A DNA stretch of 64,000 nucleotides from Phocoena phocoena (lineage: Eukaryota; Chordata; Mammalia; Artiodactyla; Phocoenidae): assembly GCF_963924675.1 (NCBI RefSeq), contig NC_089232.1:27726842-27790841 (forward strand). The letters run 5' to 3'. This document shows, one piece after another, positions 11,305 to 21,334 of the stretch (position 1 is the first letter of the stretch; every line of letters begins with the position of its first letter). The notes below the pieces were generated by a model that saw only the letters and a list, made by a program, of their open reading frames with translations, ran no database searches and was not told where the DNA came from. The position numbers and the translations under genes were made by a program.

Positions 11305-14080
11305 TTGTCAGGCGGACCACCACCGCGGCCACGGAAGCACCTGGTTCAGACAGAGCAAACTCCTAGTTTTCCCCGAAGCAGTCTTACGGTGTTTACAGGC
11401 CTGTCAAGAGCAGGCAATGTCAGGGAGCTTCAAGGCAGCATGAAAGCAGCCTTCCAAATGGGAAAGCAAGGCTACTCCCAGCAGGCCCCCGTTCCCGTGG
11501 GCACACTCAGCATACACCCCTGTGGTTTCTAAGAAGTCCAAAGGGACACAGGTTACCCTGTGGTTCCTTCCCTGAATCAACTCCTCCAAGTGGGGTGTTC
11601 TGCATCAAGGAAGCTGCCTCGACCAAGGAACGCCGCAGCAGCTACGCCTCTGGGCCTGTGGCTATCCAAAAGCCTGCAGTGCCACAGGAAGAACAGAACT
11701 GAAATTGCAGTAGGTACGCAGGCCCACCTTCTCTAGGAGGCACGGTGACTTCAGGCCGGAGGTCCTAGGTGGCATGCGAAGACGAGGGTTAATCTGAGTG
11801 CCGCTCGACTAGGGCCATGCGTGAGAAGACTTCCACGCCAGGTGGGACGTGCCAGAACGGTGTTCCCGAACGTGTGCGAGTGCCTGGGAAATGAAGCTGC
11901 TCCAAAAGAGAGTGCAGTGCGTTTCCCTACGCTCGGCAGGCACACAGTGCCTCCGGAGGGCTACTGGCCTGGATGCTGATTAGCAGACCCACGGGGTCCT
12001 GTGGGTACTCAGTGTTCCTGCCGGGAGCAGGGTGCCCACGCGAGCCTCCTAGGTGTCCAGAAAACTGTGCTGCAGTTAGAGACATGCCGAGCAGGGGCCA
12101 CGGCCTCATGGAAACTGCTGCACGCCTCCGCTTCTGCACGGAAAGCAGGGCCTTACCTCCAGGCACGCGTTCATGCTGGGTGCCCCTTTAGCGCCACAGC
12201 GTGGAAAGCTGCTGACTTCTCCTCGAGCAGAGTGGCTTTAGGGAAGAGGTCCTCGAAGTAGTCAGAGCAGAGTGTTTTCTCACGGCGGCTCACGCAAGGG
12301 CCATGACAAAGACTTCCTGGGCACTTCGGCCTCGCCAGAAATGGGGGCCTGAGGCTGTCCGAGGACTCCGGAAACGTAGCCCTCCACAAGGAACCTGCCG
12401 TGTGTTGCCCGTCACTCGGCACACTCAGAGGGCCTCCACCGGACAGACCAAACGGGCCTCGATGTTGCTCGGCCGGCCCACAGGGGTCTGGAGGTACTCG
12501 GTGACCTTGGAGGGACAATGATGCCCCCCCGAGAGGCCTAGGAGTCTTCAAAAGGGTACCTCCTTTAAAATGAAGCAGAACAGCGACCAAGAGCTCCTGG
12601 AAGCAGCTGCACGCCCCCCCTCTCCGCCCGGCCACTCGGGACCTAAACTGGAGGCTAGCTCCCCCCTTGAGTCTCCTTTTAGCTCGGGAGCTTGTCAGGC
12701 TGACCACCACCGCGGCCATGGAAGCACCTGGTTTAGACAGAGCAAACTCATTTTTTTCCCCCAGAAGCATTCTCACAGGGTCTACAGGCCTGTCAAGAGG
12801 AGGGAACGTCAGGGAGCTTCAAGGCAGCATGCACGCAGCCTTCCAAATGGGAAAGCAAGGCTACTGCCAGCAGGCCCCCGTTCCCACGGGCACACTCGGC
12901 ATACACCCCTGGGGTTCCTCACGAGTCCAAAGGGACACAGGTTACCCTGAGTTTCCTTCCCTGAATCAACTTCTCGAAGTAGGCTGTTCTGCATCCAGCG
13001 AACTGCCTCAGCCAAGGGACGCCGTCGCTGCTCCTCCGGGCCTGTGGCTATTCAGAAGCCTGCAGTGCCACAGGAAGGACGGGACTTAAACTGCAGTAAG
13101 AACGCAAGCCGACTTTCTCCAGGAGGCACGGTGACCTCAGGCAGGAGGTCCTAGATGGAATGCGAAGCCGAGGGTTTCTCTGAGTGCAGCTCAGGCTAGG
13201 GCAGTGCGTAGGAAGACTTCCACGCCAGGTGGGACGTGCCAGAACGCTGTCCCCGAACGTGGGCGAGCGCCGGGGAAATTAAGCTGCTCCACACGAGAGT
13301 GCAGTGCGTTTCCCTGCGCTCGGCATACACAGAGGGGCCCCAGAGGGCTACGGGCCTGGATGTTGCTTAGCAGAGCCAGGTGGGCCTGGGGGTACTCCGT
13401 GTTCCTGCCGGGAGCAGGGTGCCCACGCTAGCCCCCTAGCTGTCCGGAAAACGGTGCTGCCGTTCAAGGTACGCCGAGCAGAGGCCACCGCCTCACGGGA
13501 AGTGCAGCACGCCTCCGCTTCTGCGCGGCAAGTCAGGGCCTTACTTCTCCAGGCGTGTGCTCGTGCTGGCTGTGCCGGTAGCGACACAGCATGGGAAGAT
13601 GCTGACTTTCTCCTCGAGCAGGGTGACTTCAGGGACGAGGGCCTCCAAGTATTCAGAGCAGAGCGTTTTCTCACGGCAGCTCACACAGGGGCCAGGACGA
13701 GGTCTTCTGGGCACTTGGGACTCACCGGAAATATTGTCCTGAGGCTCTTGGAGGAGTCTGGAAGTGCGGCTCTCCTCAAGGAACGTGCAGTGTGCTGCCC
13801 ATCACTCGGCAGGCACAGAGGGCCTCCGAGGGATCAACCCATGGGCCTCCAAGTTGCTCCGCCGGCCCCCAGGGGTCTGGAGGTACTCAGTGAACTTGGA
13901 GGGAAAACGATGCATAAGCCGAGAGGCCTGGGAGTCCCCAAAAGGGTACTTCCTTTAAAATAAAGCCTATAAGCGACTAAGAACGCACGGAAACAGCCGC
14001 ACGTCTCCCTTTCTGCACGGCTGCTAAGGGCCTAACCTGGCGGCAAGTTTTCACCTTGAGATTCCCTTTAGCTCTAGAGC
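11305..14080. repeat. Macrosatellite unit 5 (beta/alpha/beta mosaic)
   Basis: This is a full-length 2776-bp unit. It is beta up to about 13090 (gggacttaaactgcag), alpha between about 13246 (gaacgctgtccc) and 13500 (cagaggccaccgcc), and beta again from about 13813 (ggcaggcacaga). This is the pattern expected from gene conversion or double unequal exchange between neighbouring units. Confidence 0.85.
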
Positions 14081-16133
14081 TTGTCAGGCGGACCACCACC
14101 GCGGCCACGGAAGCACCTGGTTCAGACAGAGCAAACTCCTAGTTTTCCCCGAAGCAGTCTTACGGTGTTTACAGGCCTGTCAAAAGCAGGCAATGTCAGG
14201 GAGCTTCAAGGCAGCATGAAAGCAGCCTTCCAAATGGGAAAGCAAGGCTACTCCCAGCAGGCCCCCGTTCCCGTGGGCACACTCAGCATACACCCCTGTG
14301 GTTTCTAAGAAGTCCAAAGGGACACAGGTTACCCTGTGGTTCCTTCCCTGAATCAACTCCTCCAAGTGGGGTGTTCTGCATCAAGGAAGCTGCCTCGACC
14401 AAGGAACGCCGCAGCAGCTACGCCTCTGGGCCTGTGGCTATCCAAAAGCCTGCAGTGCCACAGGAAGAACAGAACTGAAATTGCAGTAGGTACGCAGGCC
14501 CACCTTCTCTAGGAGGCACGGTGACTTCAGGCCGGAGGTCCTAGGTGGCATGCGAAGACGAGGGTTAATCTGAGTGCCGCTCGACTAGGGCCATGCGTGA
14601 GAAGACTTCCACGCCAGGTGGGACGTGCCAGAACAGTGTTCCCGAACGTGTGCGAGTGCCTGGGAAATGAAGCTGCTCCAAAAGAGAGTGCAGTGCGTTT
14701 CCCTACGCTCGGCAGGCACACAGTGCCTCCGGAGGGCTACTGGCCTGGATGCTGATTAGCAGACCCACGGGGTCCTGTGGGTACTCAGTGTTCCTGCCGG
14801 GAGCAGGGTGCCCACGCGAGCCTCCTAGGTGTCCAGAAAACTGTGCTGCAGTTAGAGACATGCCGAGCAGGGGCCACGGCCTCATGGAAACTGCTGCACG
14901 CCTCCGCTTCTGCACGGAAAGCAGGGCCTTACCTCCAGGCACGCGTTCATGCTGGGTGCCCCTTTAGCGCCACAGCGTGGTAAGCTGCTGACTTCTCCTC
15001 GAGCAGAGTGGCTTTAGGGACGAGGTCCTCGAAGTAGTCAGAGCAGAGTGTTTTCTCACGGCGGCTCACGCAAGGGCCATGACAAAGACTTCCTGGGCAC
15101 TTCGGCCTCGCCAGAAATGGGGGCCTCAGGCTCTCCTCAAGGAACGTGCCGTGTGTTGCCCGTCACTCGGCACACTCAGAGGGCCTCCACCGGACAGACC
15201 AAACGGGCCTCGATGTTGCTCGGCCGGCCCACGGGGGTCTGGAGGTACTCGGTGACCTTGGAGGGACAATGATGCCCCCCCGAGAGGCCTAGGAGTCTTC
15301 AAAAGGGTACCTCCTTTAAAATGAAGCAGAACAGCGACCAAGAGCTCCTGGAAGCAGCTGCACGCCCCCCCTCTCCGCCCGGCCACTCGGGACCTAAACT
15401 GGAGGCTAGCTCCCCCCTTGAGTCTCCTTTTAGCTCGGGAGCTTGTCAGGCTGACCACCACCGCGGCCATGGAAGCACCTGGTTTAGACAGAGCAAACTC
15501 ATTTTTTTCCCCCAGAAGCATTCTCACAGGGTCTACAGGCCTGTCAAGAGGAGGGAACGTCAGGGAGCTTCAAGGCAGCATGCACGCAGCCTTCCAAATG
15601 GGAAAGCAAGGCTACTGCCAGCAGGCCCCCGTTCCCACGGGCACACTCGGCATACACCCCTGGGGTTCCTCACGAGTCCAAAGGGACACAGGTTACCCTG
15701 AGTTTCCTTCCCTGAATCAACTTCTCGAAGTAGGCTGTTCTGCATCCAGCGAACTGCCTCAGCCAAGGGACGCCGTCGCTGCTCCTCCGGGCCTGTGGCT
15801 ATTCAGAAGCCTGCAGTGCCACAGGAAGGACGGGACTTAAATTGCAGTAAGAACGCAAGCCGACTTTCTCCAGGAGGCACGGTGACCTCAGGCAGGAGGT
15901 CCTAGATGGAATGCGAAGCCGAGGGTTTCTCTGAGTGCAGCTCAGGCTAGGGCAGTGCGTAGGAAGACTTCCACGCCAGGTGGGACGTGCCAGAACGGTG
16001 TCCCCGAACGTGGGCGAGCGCCGGGGAAATTAAGCTGCTCCACGCGAGAGTGCAGTGCGTTTCCCTATGCTCGGCAGGAACACAGTGCCTTCGGAGGTCT
16101 ACTGGCCTGGATGCTGATTAGCAGACCCACGGG
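14081..16133. repeat. Macrosatellite unit 6, truncated, hybrid end
   Basis: This last, partial unit carries the 25-bp-short junction of unit 1 near 15122. From about 16041 it leaves the second-monomer sequence and follows the first-monomer version (compare 853-925: tggatgctgattagcagacc) until homology stops near 16133. The array therefore ends in a monomer B to monomer A recombinant. Confidence 0.85.
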
Positions 16134-16857
16134 GTCCTGTGTTGGGCACAGCCAATCCCCCTCCCTCCTCCTCCTGGCCCGGATTTCTAGACACTTTGGT
16201 GCTGTCCTAACACGTGGTCTTTATTAACACAGGTCCTTTTGGAAGCAGAAATGGCATGAACGTGATGGGCTCTAAGGCCAAGGGCAGGAAGAAATGCGGC
16301 CAGGCTCTCCAGGAGCCACCAAGGGGCGTCCCCGGGCTCAACAAGACCAACACGGCTGCCGTGCAGACAGTAGCTCAACCCCACGGCGCCCGAACACCCA
16401 GCCCCTGGACGGTGAGACACCTGTTGCTGCAGGTGGCCCGTGGCTCACGGATGAGGCCCGGCCCCAGGCGTACGCCACCTTCTCGGGGGCCACCTCTCCG
16501 GTCTGCAGTGGGGTTCTCCTGGGAGCCCCCAGTCACCACAGGACCAGCGTGGCCTGTCTGTAGCCCAAGAAGGTGGGGACACAAGACCGTCCCCCGGGCC
16601 CCCCGCATCACCCGCGAGGCCGAGCGAGCACCAGTGGTGTCTGCGGGGAAGATGAAGGGCTCACGCACAGCCCCCATCTACAGAAGCACAGACTGCAGCC
16701 ACGTGCGCTGTGGAACAAACACAAGTGTCCGTGCAGGACCCGATGTCTGAATGTCAAGGCCATGCCCGGGCCACAGTGAGAAGGTGCATCCCCCATGCAA
16801 GCCACAGAGAGGGGATGGGGGGGCCATCTGCGATTCTGAGCTCCTCGGGCATCACCC
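16134..16857. other. Unassigned GC-rich unique segment
   Basis: This non-tandem GC-rich DNA lies between the macrosatellite and the polypurine block. A TTTATT at 16220-16225 reads as AATAAA on the minus strand, so the segment could hold the 3' end of a minus-strand transcript. A plus-strand frame is open from 16214 to 16750, but its composition (Pro, Arg, Gly rich) is what GC-rich noncoding DNA gives and I recognise no domain. I cannot assign a gene. Confidence 0.4.
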
Positions 16858-16947
16858 CAGAGGGAGAGGGAGAGGGAGAGAGGTAGACAGAAGTACAGAG
16901 GGAGAGAAAGAGAGAGGGAGGGAGAGACGTCTCTCCCTTCCCTGGGG
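16858..16947. repeat. Small GAGA/CTCT block with palindromic switch
   Basis: This is a purine-rich (gaggga)n run on the plus strand that flips to pyrimidine-rich at a 20-bp perfect palindrome, 16919-16938, centred on gacgtc. It is a miniature of the larger block starting at 17282. Confidence 0.85.
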
Positions 16948-17281
16948 GTTCTCTAGTGCAGCCAAGGCTGAAAACCACTGCATTTTGGGAGATGGGTCCT
17001 CGTGGAAGAGTTAAATAGTCGCTCATGGCATTATCGACACATACTAAAAAGGCCCCAAATCTTGGGGAGTCAGGGAGAGGAGTGTCGGCTGCCTCGTAAA
17101 CGAGGAGAGATTGGGCATCAGAGGAGGTGCCTGTGCAGCCTGCGCCCAGGGCCCCGCAGACTTCATCTCCCAGCGGTGGTCCTGGGCTGGAAGGCAGCGG
17201 GGAGGTCAGGCTGTCCAAGCATCGACGTTGACTTCAGGGCTGATCTAAAAGGCGCCTGGTGTTTGTTGAAGCAGAAAAAAG

Positions 17282-18612
17282 AGAAAGCAGTAGGGAGAGG
17301 ATGGGAGTGGGAGGGGGAGGGAGCCCCCCTCCTCAGCATTTCTACCGCTCTCCCTCTCTCTCTCCCTTTCTCCCTCTCTCTCTCTACCTCACTGCCTCTC
17401 ACTCTCCCTCTCCCCCCATCTCTCCCTCTATCGCTCCCTCTGCCTCTCTCCCTCCCTCTCTCCCTGTCCCTCTTTCCTTGTCCCTCTCTCTCTCTCCCTC
17501 TTTCCCTCCCCCTCTCCCTCTCCCCCTTTCCCTCTCCCTCTCCCCTTCTCCCTCTCTCCCTTCCTCTCTCCCTGTCCCTGTTTCCCTGTTCCGCATGCTC
17601 TGGCTCTACCTCTTTCCCTCTCCCTCTCCCTCCACCTCCTTCCCTCTCTGGAGAGGGAAGGAGGTGGAGGGAGAGGGAGAGAGAGATGAACAGGGAGGGG
17701 GGAGAGGGAGAGAGAGATGGAGAGGGAGTGGGGAGAGGGAGAGAGAGGGTGGAGAGGGAGAGAGTGATGGAGGGAGCGAAAGATGTCTCTCCCTCACTCT
17801 CTCCCTCTCCCTCCCTCCTTTTCCTCCCTCTCCGTCTGGCTACAACTCTCCTCCCTCCATCTCTCCCTCTCCCTCACTCCCTCCCAGAGAGGCAGAGATA
17901 AGGCAGAGGGAGAGATGGAGGGAGAGGGAGAGGGAGGGGGAGAGGGAGAGGGAGAGGGAGAGGGGGAGGGGGAGAGGGAGAAGGAGAGGGAGACCGGAAC
18001 AGGGAAACAGGGACAGGGAGAGAGAGAGGGAGAGGGAGACAGGGAGAGTTGGAGGGAGGGAGAGAGGGATAGAGGGAGGGAGGGAGAGGGAAAGAGGGAG
18101 GGAGGGAGAGGGAAAGAGGGAGGGAGGGAGAGAGGGAGAGAGAGAGACGTCTTTCGTTCCCTCCCTCTCTCCCTCTCTCCCTCTCCCCCCTCTCTCTCCC
18201 TCTCCCTCCACCTCCTTCCCTCCAGAGAGGGAAGGAGGTGGAGGGACAGGGAGAAGGAAAGAGGTAGAGGGAGAGCGTGCAGAACAGGGAAACAGGGACA
18301 GGGAGAGACGAAGGAAGAGAGGGAGAGGGAAGAGGGACGGGGGAGGTGGGAAGAGGGAGGGGGGAGGAGGGAGAGAGACGGGGGAGAGCGAGGAGGTAGA
18401 GGGAGGGGGAGGGGAGAGAGAGAGGGATGGGGGAGAGCGAGGGGGAGACGGAGGTGGAGAGGGAGTGGGGAGAGGGACGGGGGGGAGCGAGAGAGGGAAA
18501 GAGAGAGACGCAGAGGAAAGGGGGAGAGGGAAGAGAGAGAGAGAGGGGGACAGAGGGAGAAGGAGAGAGGGAGGGGGAGAAGGACGAGAGGAAGCAGAGA
18601 GAAAAGAGAAAG
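17282..18612. repeat. Strand-switching polypurine/polypyrimidine block
   Basis: About 1.3 kb is made almost only of GAGAGG/CCTCTC-type simple sequence. The pyrimidine-rich strand alternates: plus strand about 17340-17649, minus 17650-17780, plus 17781-17885, minus 17886-18147, plus 18148-18224, minus 18225-18612. Two switch points are near-perfect hairpins (arms 17631-17648 with 17651-17668, and 18203-18222 with 18227-18246). A longer inverted pair is 17565-17625 with 18248-18306, and a third copy of its core lies at 17995-18022. Frames of 250-460 codons occur on both strands but contain only low-complexity Ser/Pro/Leu or Arg/Glu/Gly, so I do not call genes. Confidence 0.93.
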
Positions 18613-18971
18613 AACACACCATCTACATTTCTGTCAAATGACACCGGGGATCCTTAACCAGGAGAATATAACACAGTGAAGCTCTCAGCTGGAACTGGAA
18701 CTGCAGATGGGGCCAAACACCACCAGGGTGGCCACACATGTCCAGCTGCCGCCCCAGCCCCCTGAGTCTGGTCACCAGGGCTCTGTTTGCTCCAGGGACC
18801 TGGGGTTCACCCTGTCACCCTGGAGGTCGGGCCTAGACAGCATGGCCCCAGGCTGGACACACAGGGGGAAAAGCATCCCCACAGGCCAGCTTGTGCGAGC
18901 CGATTCAGCTGCCAGGTTCTAGAGGCCCGGGATCACCCTGTGGCCCATGAAACCCGGGAGCCAGGAGGGTC
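18613..18971. other. Unique spacer, nothing recognised
   Basis: This is ordinary-composition DNA between the simple-sequence block and the SRSF3 pseudogene. I see no exon, no named repeat and no clear target-site duplication for the pseudogene. Confidence 0.4.
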
Positions 18972-20257
18972 TTGCATCGGGATTCCTGTCCGTTGGACTG
19001 TAACGTTTATGTAAGGAATCTTGGAAACAGTAGTAACAAGACTGAATTCGAACGAGTTTTAGGATATTATGGACCACTCCGAAGTGTGTGGGTTGCTAAA
19101 AACCCTCCCGGCTTCGCTCTTGTTGAAAATGAAGATCCCCGAGATGCAGCGGATGCTGTCTGAGAAGTAGACGGGCGAACACTCTGTGGCTGCCGAGTAA
19201 GAGTGGACCTGTCGAATGGGGAAAGGAGAAGTCGAAATCGTGGCTGCCTTCTTCTTGGGGTCGTCGCCCTCGAGATGATTATCGGAGGAGGAGTCCTCCC
19301 CCTCACCACAGATCTCCAAGACGGAGAAGCTTCTCCCGCAGCCGGAGCAGGTCCCTTTAGTAGATATAGGAGAAGAGAGAGATCACTGTCCCAGGAGAGA
19401 AACCGCAAGCCGTCCCGATCTTTCTCTAGGTCTCCTAGACGATCCAGGTCAAATGAAAGGAAATAGCAGACCACTTTGCAAGAGGAGTGGTGCACAGGAA
19501 ATACCTTCATTTGACAGGAGTATGTACAGAAAATTCAAGTTTCGTTTGAGACTTCCGAAGCTTGATGCACTTTTTAAATGTTTTAGCTGTTCACATTTGT
19601 TTGTCTCTTGGAACAGTGACACATAAAGGTGTCATTCTCTGTGGTTTGAAATGGGTCATATGAGGCATGTAATATGAAGAGTTGTTTCTTTACAATGTTC
19701 TCCTAAGCAAAATTGATTTTGCTTTGAATTTTTGGTCTTGGCTAGACTGATAATAAAACTCTAACTCCTGCCCACCTAAAGTGTGATGTTTATTATCATG
19801 GAAACAACACTGGCAAACATTGAAAAGGCTTTCTGTAGCTGAGATATGGTATGCAGCTGTAGTTAAGCAAGCAGTCCTTAAAAGGTGCTGTGAACACAAG
19901 CCAGCAGGTAGAAATGAAAGCCACACCCTTACCCTAGATTAGAGGTTTAAGAATTCCACTAGTCTTCACACTGGACAAGAGGTTGTCCAGTGAGTTTAGA
20001 ATCTAAGAAGTTTCAAGGAAGTTAGTTTACCTTTGAGTTAGGTCCTAAGTCCCCTCTGTGATTGCTGTACATGAATACATAGCTCTTTGTAATGTTTTTT
20101 GGAAGTTGAGATTATCAAGATACCAATGTCCTGCCAGATTAAGGGTATATTGTAGAGCTGTACTTTGAGTTACTGGGCAATTTTTTTTTCATGCTGTCAT
20201 TTGTAACATGTTTTGTGAGAATCCTTGGGATTAAAGTTTTGGTTCCAAAAGGAAAAT
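18972..20257 (+). pseudogene. SRSF3: SRSF3 processed pseudogene
   Basis: SRSF3 (SRp20) is a nuclear SR splicing factor with an N-terminal RNA-recognition motif and a C-terminal Arg/Ser domain. This copy is intronless. The start codon position is TTG, followed by HRDSCPLDC, then an RRM-like stretch with [19 protein letters not shown] and [14 protein letters not shown] to TGA change gives a stop at 19161-19163. Reading continues in frame with [11 protein letters not shown], then a one-base deletion near 19245 shifts the frame. The RS tail is recognisable and ends in SNERK plus TAG at 19464-19466. About 790 bases of SRSF3-like 3' UTR follow, ending at a short A-rich tail near 20257. An RNA-mediated copy is the natural reading. 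It cannot make full-length protein. Confidence 0.93.
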
Positions 20258-20260
20258 AAA

Positions 20261-20570
20261 AGGATCCACCTGCCAATGCAGGGGACACGGGTTTGAGCCC
20301 TGGTCCGGGAAGATCCCATGCGCCGCAGATCAACTAAGCCCGTGGGCCACAACTATTGAGCCTGCGCTCTAGATCCTGGTAGCCACAGCTACTGAGCCCC
20401 CATGCCACAACTACAGAAGCCCGCACATCTAGAGCCTGTGCTCTGAAACAAAAGAAGCCACTGTAACGAGAAGCACGTGCTTGCAACAAAGAGGAGCCCC
20501 TGCTTGCCGCAACTAGAGAAAGCCCACGTGCAGCTATGAAGACCCAACGCAGCAAAAAAAAAAAAAAAAA
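20261..20570 (+). mobile_element. CHR-type tRNA-derived SINE, long form
   Basis: The body reads ccacctgccaatgcaggg, then acacgggtttgagccctgg, then gaagatcccatgcgccgc, and ends in a 17-base A run. The head is slightly truncated. It abuts the A-rich end of the SRSF3 pseudogene, suggesting insertion into that tail. This family is typical of cetaceans and their closest relatives. Confidence 0.88.
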
Positions 20571-20689
20571 GACCCTACTGGCCAGGTGATCAAGGGTAAA
20601 ATTGTGTGTCACAAGTCCCGTTGATGGTGTGTATCCTTGATGTGTGTATCCTTGATGGTGTGTATCCTTGATGATGTGAGCTGAGGAGA

Positions 20690-21110
20690 ATGACATTTTT
20701 ATCTCTGTCTGGATCTTCCACCCCAAACCCCATAACTCCAGCCCAACCATAAGAAAAACATCAGAAAACCAACAGACAAAGAAATTGAGGGACAAAATAC
20801 CTGACCACTCCTCCTCAAAATTTTCAAGGTATCAAAACCCAGGGACGTCTGAGAAATGTCACTGCCCAGAGGAGACTGGGACAGAAAAAGGATGTTAGGG
20901 GAAAGCTAGGGACATTCTAATAAAGTGTGGACTTTAGTTAATAATAATATATCCATCTCGGTTCCTTAGTTGGATAAGCATGTCGTACTAACGTACTAAA
21001 GTACTAACGTGTTGGAAATAGGGGTACTGGGTCGGGGGTCCACAGCACTCTGTACAGATCTTTGCAACTTTTTTGTAACTCTAAGCTGTTCTAAAATTAA
21101 CCAACTACTA
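20690..21110 (+). mobile_element. Old L1 3'-end fragment
   Basis: The stretch gacagaaaaaggatgttagg, followed by a segment like ataaagtgtggactttag and ending in ctgttctaaaattaacc, is the familiar 3' UTR end of older mammalian L1 elements. Short duplications near 20625-20670 (gtgtatccttgat, three times) lie just upstream. Confidence 0.65.
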
Positions 21111-21334
21111 AACAGAGATAAGAATGTTATTTCCCTGATTTGAACATGCCTGTGTTTGTTTTCATGGTCACATTTGTGCTATCTGGATGTGTCTTGGAAT
21201 CAGTAGCAAAGGAGAGTTGCCAGCCCCTGGGAAGATGCGGCTGGTTTGCAGGTGGCTTGCTCTGGAGCGGAAGACCACGGTGGGAAGTCTGCAGCCTCGG
21301 GCTGCATTTAGAACCGTGGGAGGGGACGGGCCAG

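Larger units (their letters stand above)
1..16133. repeat. Macrosatellite array, 2776-bp unit, about 5.8 copies
   Basis: A tandem array fills the left quarter of the window. A conserved anchor recurs at 226, 2977, 5753, 8529, 11305 and 14081, giving spacings of 2751 once and 2776 four times. Copies differ by only a few scattered bases. Each unit is itself a diverged dimer: the segment near 741 (gaagacttccacgccaggtg) recurs near 2107, and the segment near 1285 recurs near 2680. The DNA is GC-rich and keeps many CpGs. The array is cut by the left edge, so its true length is unknown. I do not recognise it as a named satellite, and it is not obviously the roughly 1.6-1.75-kb common cetacean satellite. 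No gene is supported inside it. Confidence 0.95.

Noticed and set aside
1..16133. CRISPR or other prokaryotic repeat system
   Set aside because: The repeat unit is kilobase-scale without spacers, and the window is full of mammalian retroelements.
17259..18641. 460-codon frame and several 250-300-codon frames in the polypurine block
   Set aside because: They are translations of GAGAGG/CCTCTC simple repeats. Residues are almost only Ser/Pro/Leu or Arg/Glu/Gly and no protein is recognisable.
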